Shown in pieces: positions 36,418-46,453 of a stretch of DNA of 64,000 nucleotides (positions are counted from its first letter, which is position 1; every line of letters starts with the position of its first letter). A program made the position numbers and the translations under genes. The stretch is taken from positions 1 to 64,000 of the forward strand of contig NZ_KB905391.1 in NCBI RefSeq assembly GCF_000379465.1, written 5' to 3'. This DNA is from Sciscionella marina DSM 45152. GTDB lineage: Bacteria > Actinomycetota > Actinomycetes > Mycobacteriales > Pseudonocardiaceae. Below the pieces are notes generated by a model. It searched no databases. It was not told the origin of the DNA and saw nothing but the letters and a program-made list of their open reading frames with translations.

Positions 36418-37254
36418 TTACGCGCGATGTGCCGCGAGGTGTTCGAGCAGGAGGGCGGAGAGCCGTTCGGCGGCCTGCTCGGGCAACCAGTGCGTCAGGT
36501 CTTCGAGCATCTCGAACCGGTAGGGCCCGGTGACGTAGTGCTCGGTGGCCAGTGCCGCAGTGGAACCGACCGCGACATCCTCGGTGCTCCACACGTACAT
36601 CGTGGGCACCGTGACGGGATCCACCGGTCCGTTCAGGTGCATGGCGCGGTACCAGTTCAGCGCGGCGGTCAGGGCGCCCGGTTCGGCGAGCCGTTCCAGG
36701 TACTCGCGCACGTGATCGTGCGGGACGGCGCGCTCGAACAGGGCGGCGAAGGCCTGTGGATTCTCCGCGAAGGCACGCTCGGTCACCCCGGCCTGACGGA
36801 AGGTCTGCATATACCGCGAACGGGTCTGCTGGTCCTCGTCGGTGCGCACGGCCTCGCGGAACGGCGCGGGATGCGGGACCGAGACCGCGGTCAGGGTGCG
36901 CACCCGGTCCGGGCTTCCGGCCGCGGTCGCCCAGGCGACGTAGGCGCCCCAGTCGTGCCCGACGAGGTCGAACCGGCTCCAGCCGAGCTCATCGGCGACC
37001 GCGAGAACATCCGCGCACAGCTGCTCATCGGTGTACTCGGCCACCTCGCTGGGGCGCACGCCAGGGGAGTAGCCGCGCTGGTCGAAGGCGATCGCGCGGT
37101 AGCCGTGCGTGCCGAGCTCGGCCAGCTGGTGCGACCACTCCAGCGAGGACTGGGGAAAGCCGTGCAGCAGCAGTACGCCGCGTCCGTCCTCCGGGCCGGC
37201 CGCGATCGCGTCGAAGGAGCCGGCGGGCGTGGGAATGCTCAGATGCTCGGTCAC
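36418..37254 (-). CDS. Alpha/beta hydrolase, epoxide-hydrolase-like
   Basis: A 278-residue alpha/beta hydrolase. Oxyanion motif HGFPQ (residues 31-35), nucleophile Asp in GHDWG (D101), which marks epoxide hydrolases and haloalkane dehalogenases rather than serine esterases, and a late His in EDLTHWLPEQ (about H257). Tyr-containing cap segments are present. GTG 37254 has GGAAAGGA upstream. Co-transcribed with mgtC. Exact substrate unknown. Confidence 0.86.
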   Translation of the reverse strand: MTEHLSIPTPAGSFDAIAAGPEDGRGVLLLHGFPQSSLEWSHQLAELGTHGYRAIAFDQRGYSPGVRPSEVAEYTDEQLCADVLAVADELGWSRFDLVGHDWGAYVAWATAAGSPDRVRTLTAVSVPHPAPFREAVRTDEDQQTRSRYMQTFRQAGVTERAFAENPQAFAALFERAVPHDHVREYLERLAEPGALTAALNWYRAMHLNGPVDPVTVPTMYVWSTEDVAVGSTAALATEHYVTGPYRFEMLEDLTHWLPEQAAERLSALLLEHLAAHRA

Positions 37255-37434
37255 GAGAGGCGGTCCTTTCCGGGCATCGCAGGACCGCCTGCGGCTCGAG
37301 GAGCGGAGGAAGGGCCGGATCGGGAAAGCAGCGTCACGAGGCCAACGTTAGCGTGACGTGGCGTGCCCTACACTGGCCGCCTGCACGCGGCCGCTCGGTG
37401 ACAACCCGTAGCGCGCCGACACGTCCTTTCGAGT

Positions 37435-38640
37435 ATGAACGGTGGTCAGCGAGGCATCGTGGATCGATACGGCAACCAGGGAGGTGGCTACCGGCCACCG
37501 GGGTACCGGCCGACTCCGCCCCGCGGGCGCGCGGCTCCCGAGGGAGCGCGCGGGCGTGTCACACCCGAGGGGTACCGTCCGCCCGCGCGCACGGAGCGCG
37601 ATCCGGGTGGCGGGCGCCCGCGCGGCGGCGAGGACTACGGTCGCCGTCCGCCCACGGCGCGCAAGCGCAGGCGCCGGTGGCGGCCGCGCCGGATCATCGG
37701 CCTGATCGTGCTGTTGCTCGTGGTGCTGATCGTCGGCTTCGGGGTGTACATCGACACCTCGCTCAACCGGGTTGACGCGATCACCGACTACTCGGGCAAG
37801 CCCGCGGCCGGTGAGGGCACCAATTGGCTGATCGTCGGTTCGGACAGCCGTGAGGGTCTCGACGAGGAGCAGGCGGCGAAGCTGCACACCGGGACCTCGC
37901 AGGACGCGGGCGGTAAGCGCACCGACACGATGATGTTGCTGCACCTGCCGTCGAACGGCACCAAGCCGACGCTGATCAGCCTGATGCGCGATTCGCTGGT
38001 GAACATCCCCGGCCACGGCAGGACGAAGCTCAACGCGGCCTTCGCCTACGGCGGCCCGCAACTGCTCGCGAAGACCGTGGAGCAGAACACCGGAATGCGC
38101 CTCGATCACTACATGGAGATCGGGTTCGGCGGCTTCGCCGGGATCGTCGACGATGTCGGCGGGGTGAACATGTGCCTCAAGGAGCCGGCCAAGGACGACA
38201 TGGCGGGCATCAACCTGAAGGCAGGCTGCCAAGACCTGGACGGCCAGCACGCGCTCGGCTACGTCCGCAGCAGGCACGCCTTCGCGGCGAGTGACTACGC
38301 GCGCACCAATCACCAGCGCGAGTTCATCGGGGCGCTGGCCGATCAGATGGCCAGCCCGGCGACCTTCCTCAACCCCTTCCGGCTGTTCCCGCTGCTCGCC
38401 GATCTGCCCGGCTCGCTCACCGTGGACGACACCGACCACGTGTGGAACCTGATCGGGCTCGCCTGGGACCTGCGCGGGATCTCCAGCGGCGGGGTGAACA
38501 CCACGATCGTCCCGGTCTCGGGCAGTTCCGGCGGTTCGGTCGTGTGGAGCAAGTCGAAGGCGAAGCAGATGTTCGAGGCGCTCAACTCGGACCAGGATGT
38601 CCCGCAGAGCCTGATCTCCACCGGAGCCGGTGGTTCCTGA
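37435..38640 (+). CDS. LytR-CpsA-Psr (LCP) cell-wall polymer ligase
   Basis: A 401-residue membrane-anchored LCP protein that moves glycopolymers from polyprenyl-pyrophosphate carriers onto peptidoglycan. A Gly/Arg/Pro-rich cytoplasmic tail (1-80) precedes one transmembrane helix (IIGLIVLLLVVLIVGFGVYI, about 86-105). The LCP domain has GSDSREG, RTDTMMLLHL, ISLMRDSLVNIPGHGRTKLN and YVRSRHAFAASDYARTNHQ with the Arg and Asp residues that bind the pyrophosphate. TACACT near 37370 is a plausible -10 box. Single gene. Confidence 0.92.
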   Translation: MNGGQRGIVDRYGNQGGGYRPPGYRPTPPRGRAAPEGARGRVTPEGYRPPARTERDPGGGRPRGGEDYGRRPPTARKRRRRWRPRRIIGLIVLLLVVLIVGFGVYIDTSLNRVDAITDYSGKPAAGEGTNWLIVGSDSREGLDEEQAAKLHTGTSQDAGGKRTDTMMLLHLPSNGTKPTLISLMRDSLVNIPGHGRTKLNAAFAYGGPQLLAKTVEQNTGMRLDHYMEIGFGGFAGIVDDVGGVNMCLKEPAKDDMAGINLKAGCQDLDGQHALGYVRSRHAFAASDYARTNHQREFIGALADQMASPATFLNPFRLFPLLADLPGSLTVDDTDHVWNLIGLAWDLRGISSGGVNTTIVPVSGSSGGSVVWSKSKAKQMFEALNSDQDVPQSLISTGAGGS

Positions 38641-38654
38641 GATCTGCCGCTGGC

Positions 38655-39410
38655 TCAGCGGTCGGCGAGCAGCGCCTCGATCCCGTCCAGGATGCGTTCC
38701 AGGCCGAAGGCGAGCAGCCGCTTCGGGTTGCTCGCGGCCTGGTTCTCCTCACCGGCGGCGGTGCCCACCCTGGTGGCCACCGGGAACCGGTCCGCGGGCA
38801 GCACCCTGGACAGCAGCGGGCCCGCGGTGGACCACCACTCCATGTCGCTGACCCCGGAGTGCGCCTCGAGCTCGGCCGCGTCCAGGTGCTCGCGCGCCGC
38901 GCTGTGCACGTGCCAGCCGATCTGGCCGATCACCAGGTCCATCTCCATATCGCTGAGCCCGATGCCGTCCACCGCACGCAGTTCGTGCTCGTACTTGGCG
39001 ATCACGTTCGGGCCGAGGCCGCCACGTGGTGAGGCGACGTGCCGCAGCCACGGGTGCCGCTGGTAGAGCGCCCAGTTCTCCTCCGCGACCTGGCGCAGCC
39101 GGTCCCGCCAGCCCGCGTCCTCCGGATAGGGGCCGGTGCAGTCCGCGTGCACCGCGTCGACCATGACGTCGAGCAGCTCGGCCTTGCCGGGCACATAGGT
39201 GTACAGCGACATGGTGCCGACGCCGAGGTGTTCGGCGACCTTGCGCATCGACAGCAGGCCCAGCCCGTGCGCATCGGCGATCTCGATGCCCGCGGCAAGG
39301 ACCTTGTCCACCGAAATGTCTTTGCCGCCCTTGCGTTTCCCCTGTTCGGCACCGCGCCAGAGAAGCGCCATGCTGCGCGCCGGGTCCGAGGCGCCTACGA
39401 ATTCGGGCAT
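38655..39410 (-). CDS. TetR-family regulator (TetR_C_1 type) of the ABC exporter
   Basis: A 251-residue repressor. Its HTH is MRKVAEHLGVGTMSLYTYVPGKAELLDVMVDAV (residues about 57-90), the variant seen in tetracycline-repressor-like proteins with the TetR_C_1 ligand domain, which fits WLRHVASPRGGLGPN and the following helices. It is divergent from a DrrAB-like exporter and separated from it by a strong dyad, so it probably represses that pump and responds to its substrate. ATG 39410 is preferred over the long upstream frame. Confidence 0.88.
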   Translation of the reverse strand: MPEFVGASDPARSMALLWRGAEQGKRKGGKDISVDKVLAAGIEIADAHGLGLLSMRKVAEHLGVGTMSLYTYVPGKAELLDVMVDAVHADCTGPYPEDAGWRDRLRQVAEENWALYQRHPWLRHVASPRGGLGPNVIAKYEHELRAVDGIGLSDMEMDLVIGQIGWHVHSAAREHLDAAELEAHSGVSDMEWWSTAGPLLSRVLPADRFPVATRVGTAAGEENQAASNPKRLLAFGLERILDGIEALLADR

Positions 39411-39469
39411 CCGACCTAACCCATCTCGTCCTGCGTGTGGCCGCGCGCCAGCGTAGTTCACTCTGTTCA

Positions 39470-39492
39470 GTACTTTGTACGGTACAGTGTAC
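39470..39492. promoter_or_regulatory. 23-bp operator-like dyad built from four GTAC units
   Basis: GTAC-tt-TGTAC-g-GTACA-gt-GTAC is symmetric apart from the two-base links. The right half overlaps TACAGT (39483-39488), the -10 box ending 7 nt before GTG 39496. A repressor bound here would block the exporter promoter. The nearest candidate is the divergent TetR at 38655-39410. Confidence 0.7.
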
Positions 39493-39495
39493 GGC

Positions 39496-40434
39496 GTGGT
39501 GATTTCAGTCGACGGAATGCGAAAGCGGTACGGATCGAAGACGGCGCTCGACGGGATCCGGCTGGAGGTGGCACCCGGCCGGGTGCACGGCCTGCTGGGG
39601 CCGAACGGGGCGGGCAAGACGACGGTGGTACGGATCCTGACCACTCTGACGGCGATGGACGAAGGCAGTGCCCTGGTGGACGGGATCGATGTACGCGCGG
39701 ACCCGGCGCGGGTGCGGATGCGGATCGGGCTCGTCGGGCAGTACTCGACGGTGGACGAGGAACTGACCGGATGGCAGAACCTCGAGCTTTACGCGCGGCT
39801 GCATCATCTGCCCGCGCGGCGGGCCCGGACACGTGCACGGGAACTGCTCGAACGTTTCGGGCTCGGCGAGGCGGCCGGGAGGCGGGTGTGCACCTATTCC
39901 GGCGGGATGCGCAGGCGGCTGGACATCGCGGCCAGCATGGTGCGGGCGCCCAGTGTGCTGTTCCTCGACGAACCGACCACCGGGCTCGACCCGCGCGGGC
40001 GCGGCCAGGTCTGGGACTCCGTGCGCGAACTGGTTGCCGAGGGCACCACGGTGCTGCTCACCACGCAGTACCTGGACGAGGCCGATCAGCTGGCCGATCG
40101 GGTGACGGTGCTGGACCGGGGCCGGGTGATCGCGGAGGCGGCGCCACGGGAACTCAAGTCCCGGCTCGGCGGGGACCGGATCGACGTGATCGTGCGCGAA
40201 CCCGGGCAGCTCGAACGCGCGGGGGAGCTGTTGACCGGAGCGGTCGGTGGAGCGGTGCACCTCGATCCGGAGACGAACACCGCCAGCATCGGGGTGACCG
40301 ACCGGCTGGCCGCTCTGGACAACCTGGTGCGGGCGCTGCGTTCGGCCCCGGTGGAGCTCGCCGATATCGAACTGCGTCAGCCGACCCTGGACGAGGCCTT
40401 CCTCGCGCTGACCGGGGACGGGGATCGCCGATGA
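39496..40434 (+). CDS. Daunorubicin-resistance-type ABC ATPase (DrrA-like)
   Basis: A 312-residue ATPase. Walker A GPNGAGKTT (about residues 33-41), Q-loop region VGQYSTVDEELTG, signature YSGGMRRRLDIA, Walker B VLFLDEPTTGLDP, H-loop TTQYLDEAD (Gln replaces the usual His, as in many DrrA proteins), and the C-terminal domain ending PTLDEAFLALTG. I place the start at GTG 39496, leaderless after TACAGT. TTG 39475 upstream lies inside the operator. ATGA overlap with the permease gene. Confidence 0.9.
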   Translation: MVISVDGMRKRYGSKTALDGIRLEVAPGRVHGLLGPNGAGKTTVVRILTTLTAMDEGSALVDGIDVRADPARVRMRIGLVGQYSTVDEELTGWQNLELYARLHHLPARRARTRARELLERFGLGEAAGRRVCTYSGGMRRRLDIAASMVRAPSVLFLDEPTTGLDPRGRGQVWDSVRELVAEGTTVLLTTQYLDEADQLADRVTVLDRGRVIAEAAPRELKSRLGGDRIDVIVREPGQLERAGELLTGAVGGAVHLDPETNTASIGVTDRLAALDNLVRALRSAPVELADIELRQPTLDEAFLALTGDGDRR

Positions 40435-41201
40435 CCGCACTGCTCGACGGATACCTGCTGACCAGGCGGGAAGTACAGCGCTGGGTGCACCAGCCCGCCC
40501 CGGTGGTGATCGCGTTGCTGTTCCCGGTGCTGCAGGTGCTGATCTTCGGTTACCTGTTCGGCGGCGCGTTCACCGTGCCGAACGGATCCTATCTGGACTA
40601 CCTCATGCCCGGGGTGTACGCGCTGGCGATGATGTTCGGCCTGGAGTCGACGCTCGGCGCGGTCACCGCGGACCTGAACCGGGGTGTGACCGATCGGTTC
40701 CGCGCCATGCCGGTGCGCAGGACGGCGATTCTCACCGCTCGTGCGGCCGCCGACATGCTGAACTCCTGTGCCGGGTTCGCCGTGCTGCTCGGCTGCGGAC
40801 TGCTCGTCGGGTGGCGGGCCCACGAAGGGATCGGGCCTGCGCTCGCCGCGGTGGCGCTGCTTCTGCTGCTGCGGTTCGCGCTCGTGTGGCTCGGTATCTA
40901 CCTCGGGCTGCTCGTGCGCCGGACCGAACTGGTCACCGCGGTGCAGATCCTGGTGTGGCCGCTCGGTTTCTGCTCGAGCGTGTTCGTGTCCCCGTCCACC
41001 ATGCCGCCCTGGCTGGGCGCGATCGCGGAGTGGAACCCGCTCTCGGCGACCGCGGCCGCCGCCCGGGAACTGTTCGGCAACCCCGGCTGGGGTGCGCAGA
41101 CCTGGGCAGGTCAGCATCCGGTCGTGCTCGCCGGGTGCTGGCCGGTGCTGCTGCTCCTGGTGTTCGTGCCACTCGCGGTACGCCGGTACCGGCGGGGCTG
41201 A
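40431..41201 (+). CDS. ABC-2 exporter permease (DrrB-like)
   Basis: A 256-residue permease with six helices: PAPVVIALLFPVLQVLIFGYLFGG near the N-terminus (in two overlapping parts), the conserved YLDYLMPGVYALAMMFG, and the family segment VTDRFRAMPVRR between helices. Late PLGFCSSVFVSPSTMPPWLGAIAEWNPLSA (split) is typical of DrrB. Coupled to the ATPase gene, it forms a drug or lipid exporter under TetR control. It ends 11 bp from the convergent MarR gene. Confidence 0.9.
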   Translation: MTALLDGYLLTRREVQRWVHQPAPVVIALLFPVLQVLIFGYLFGGAFTVPNGSYLDYLMPGVYALAMMFGLESTLGAVTADLNRGVTDRFRAMPVRRTAILTARAAADMLNSCAGFAVLLGCGLLVGWRAHEGIGPALAAVALLLLLRFALVWLGIYLGLLVRRTELVTAVQILVWPLGFCSSVFVSPSTMPPWLGAIAEWNPLSATAAAARELFGNPGWGAQTWAGQHPVVLAGCWPVLLLLVFVPLAVRRYRRG

Positions 41202-41212
41202 ACCGGCCGCGG

Positions 41213-41725
41213 CTAGTAGGCGAGCGGCCGGACCCCGCTGACCCCGGAGACGGCGACCAGCTGGTCGACCAGCTCATCGAGCGCGGGCAGCGCGGCGAGT
41301 ACGGCCTCTCGGTCGTCGATGGCCAGGCGGTCCAGCGCGGAACCGATCCGCTGCTCGTGTGCCTGGCGCCAGCCGCGCAGCTCACGTTCACCCTCCGGGG
41401 TGAGTGTGATGCTCGCGGCGCGGCGGTCGCCCTTATCGGTCTGCCGGGAGGCGAGCCCCGCGTCCACGAGCTGCTGCACGAGCCCACTGACCGTGTTGGG
41501 CGCGAGCTGGAGCAGTTCGGCGAGATGACCGACGCGTGCCGGGGCGTTGTCCGCGAGCGTCATGAGCAGCTCGACCTGCGCCATGGGACGGGATTCCCAC
41601 GGGTAATCGCTCCGGATGCTGGTCCGCAGCGCCCTGCGCAGCCGGGTAACGACCTCGGTGAGGCGCCGGGCGTCGACTTCGGCGGGTTCGTTCGGCTCGA
41701 ATGGCCCCACAAATGGTGTTGTCAC
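41213..41725 (-). CDS. MarR-family regulator
   Basis: A 170-residue winged-helix repressor: MAQVELLMTLADNAPARVGHLAELLQLAPNTVSGLVQQLVDAGL (residues about 48-92, in sections) and the wing RQTDKGDRRAASITLTPEG. GTG 41725 is 6 nt after TATTCT (minus strand), so it is probably leaderless. It is divergent from an MFS exporter 58 bp away, and their -10 boxes face away from a shared 32-bp core. It probably represses the pump and itself. Confidence 0.88.
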   Translation of the reverse strand: MTTPFVGPFEPNEPAEVDARRLTEVVTRLRRALRTSIRSDYPWESRPMAQVELLMTLADNAPARVGHLAELLQLAPNTVSGLVQQLVDAGLASRQTDKGDRRAASITLTPEGERELRGWRQAHEQRIGSALDRLAIDDREAVLAALPALDELVDQLVAVSGVSGVRPLAY

Positions 41726-41731
41726 GATTAC

Positions 41732-41776
41732 AGAATACGAGCACCCCTCCAAATACATCGGAGATCGAGGTATTCT
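41732..41776. promoter_or_regulatory. Overlapping divergent leaderless promoters of marR and the MFS gene
   Basis: TATTCT occurs on both strands: minus strand 41737-41732, 6 nt before GTG 41725, and plus strand 41771-41776, 7 nt before GTG 41784. The 33 bp between them must hold both -35 regions, so one bound MarR dimer could close both promoters. Confidence 0.6.
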
Positions 41777-41783
41777 TGGGAGC

Positions 41784-43160
41784 GTGAGTGCGCTGCTCGA
41801 AGTGTTGCGAACCGAAGCACCTCGGCCGCGCCGCATCGTGGCATTGCGCTCGGCACCCTGGCTCGCGGTCGGCGCGGTCTGCTTCGGGGCGTTTCTCGGG
41901 CAGCTCGACGCCTCGATCGTGACGCTGGCTTTCGGCGGGATCCGGGACTCCTTCGGGTCCAGCCTCGCCGCCGTGCAGTGGGTCTCGCTGGCCTATCTGC
42001 TGACCCTGGTCGCGCTGCTCGTCCCGGTCGGGCGGCTCGCCGACCGGTTCGGCCGCAAGCAGCTCTACCTCTACGGATTCGCCGTGTTCACCGCGGCCTC
42101 GGCGGCCTGCGGGATGGCCCCGAGTCTCGGCTGGCTCATCGTGTTCCGCGTGTTGCAGGCCTGCGGGGCGGCACTGCTGCAGGCCAACAGCGTCGCCCTG
42201 GTCTCCACCGCGGTGCCCGCCGAACGCAGGCGCGGTGCCCTCGGCATGCAGGCGGCGGCACAGGCGCTGGGTCTGGCCATCGGTCCGCTGATCGGCGGGG
42301 TACTGGTGGACGGGCTCGGCTGGCGCTGGGTGTTCCTGGTGAACCTGCCCGTCGGGGCGCTCGGTCTCGTCGCGGGTTATCTCCTGCTGCCGCGCACCAG
42401 GGAACGCTGTGCGCCCGGTCCGGTCGCGATCACCGATCCGGTGCTGCTCGCGCTCGGGGCGGGTCTGGTGCTGTTCGGCCTCTCCTCGGTCTCCGGGCTC
42501 GACGTGCCCGCTGCGGTTCCGCCGTGCGCGCTCGCGCTCGGGGTGCTGGCCCTCGCCGGCTTCGTGCTGCGGCAGCGCCGCTCGCGGATTCCGCTCGTAC
42601 CGCCGTGGTTGTTCTCCACCCGGGTGGTGCGGGCCGGGCTGAGCGGGGCACTGGTCGGCTATCTCGTGCTGTTCGGCCCGCTGGTGCTGGTGCCCGCGTT
42701 GCTGCCCGAGGACGCCGGACTCGCGGGCGCGGTGACCACGGCGCTGCCCGCGGGGTTCGCGGTCGCGGCCACCCTCGGTTCCCGGCTGCTGCCCGAGGCC
42801 TGGTCGAGCAGGCGGCGCGGGGTCGCGGGCGGTGTGCTGTGCGTGCTGGCGCTGCTTGTGCTCGTGTTCGCGGCGACGCCGGTCTGGCTGCTCGCGGTCG
42901 GTCTGTTCGTGCTCGGTATCGGGCTCGGCCTGTTCACCCCGGCGAACAACGCCCTGGTGATGTCCGCGGTCCCGGCCAGTTTCTCCGGACTGACCGGGGG
43001 GATGGTGAACATGGCGCGCGGGATCGGCACCGCACTCGGGGTGTGCGTGGTGACGCTGGTGGTCAGCCTCGCCCCGGTTTCGGCGCTCGCGGTCTACGGC
43101 TTCGGGGTGCTCGCTTTCGCGGCGGTGCTCGTGGTCCTCGCCGCGGCCAGGACGAACTGA
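41784..43160 (+). CDS. MFS multidrug exporter controlled by MarR
   Basis: A 458-residue permease with about 14 helices, DHA2 type: FLGQLDASIVTLAFGGIRDSF, motif A VGRLADRFGRKQLYLYG and motif C region QALGLAIGPLIGGVLVDGLGWRWVF (in parts). GTG 41784 follows TATTCT by 7 nt. A longer frame reaching back to 41616 would cross the divergent marR promoter and is rejected. The AraC-like gene starts 35 bp after its stop. Confidence 0.88.
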   Translation: MSALLEVLRTEAPRPRRIVALRSAPWLAVGAVCFGAFLGQLDASIVTLAFGGIRDSFGSSLAAVQWVSLAYLLTLVALLVPVGRLADRFGRKQLYLYGFAVFTAASAACGMAPSLGWLIVFRVLQACGAALLQANSVALVSTAVPAERRRGALGMQAAAQALGLAIGPLIGGVLVDGLGWRWVFLVNLPVGALGLVAGYLLLPRTRERCAPGPVAITDPVLLALGAGLVLFGLSSVSGLDVPAAVPPCALALGVLALAGFVLRQRRSRIPLVPPWLFSTRVVRAGLSGALVGYLVLFGPLVLVPALLPEDAGLAGAVTTALPAGFAVAATLGSRLLPEAWSSRRRGVAGGVLCVLALLVLVFAATPVWLLAVGLFVLGIGLGLFTPANNALVMSAVPASFSGLTGGMVNMARGIGTALGVCVVTLVVSLAPVSALAVYGFGVLAFAAVLVVLAAARTN

Positions 43161-43195
43161 CCCGAAACGGACCGCCGTATGGCAGGATTCGCGGT

Positions 43196-43639
43196 GTGAC
43201 CAGCAGACCTGCTCAGTCCCTTCGCGACCTGACCTTGCTGCGCCGGGTTCGGGACCGGATGGACCGCGAGTACGCGCAGCCACTGGATGTGGAGGCGCTC
43301 GCCAGGGGTGTGCACATGTCGGCGGGGCATCTCAGTCGCGCGTTCCGCCGCGCCTACGGGGAGTCGCCCTACTCCTATCTGATGACTCGGCGCATCGAAC
43401 GCGCCATGGCGCTGTTGCGCCGGGGCGATCTCAGCGTCACCGAGGTCTGCTTCGCGGTCGGCTGCTCCTCGCTCGGCACCTTCAGCAGCCGCTTCACCGA
43501 ACTGGTCGGCATGTCACCGAGTACCTACCGGAACGAGGCGGGTTCCGCGACGGAAGGAATGCCCTCGTGCGTGGCGAAACAGGTCACCAGACCGATCAGG
43601 AATCGAGAAGCGCCCTCCGGTGCGCCGCAACTAGCGTGA
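43196..43639 (+). CDS. AraC-family regulator, DNA-binding domain only
   Basis: A 147-residue protein consisting of the AraC double helix-turn-helix: VEALARGVHMSAGHLSRAFRRAYGESPYSYLMTRRIERAMALLRRGDLSVTEVCFAVGCSSLGTFSSRFTELVG (residues about 30-105, shown in segments), then a polar tail of about 35 residues. There is no sensor domain. It precedes a VOC protein and a UvrA2-like ATPase, a trio seen together in other actinomycetes, and probably activates them. Confidence 0.85.
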   Translation: MTSRPAQSLRDLTLLRRVRDRMDREYAQPLDVEALARGVHMSAGHLSRAFRRAYGESPYSYLMTRRIERAMALLRRGDLSVTEVCFAVGCSSLGTFSSRFTELVGMSPSTYRNEAGSATEGMPSCVAKQVTRPIRNREAPSGAPQLA

Positions 43640-43644
43640 CCGGC

Positions 43645-46442
<2,798 letters not shown>

Positions 46443-46453
46443 GCCCGGCGCCC

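Noticed and set aside
40811-43639. A 942-codon frame that runs into the AraC gene
   Set aside because: Only its last 147 codons (from 43196) are real; the rest overlaps the permease, marR and MFS genes out of frame.
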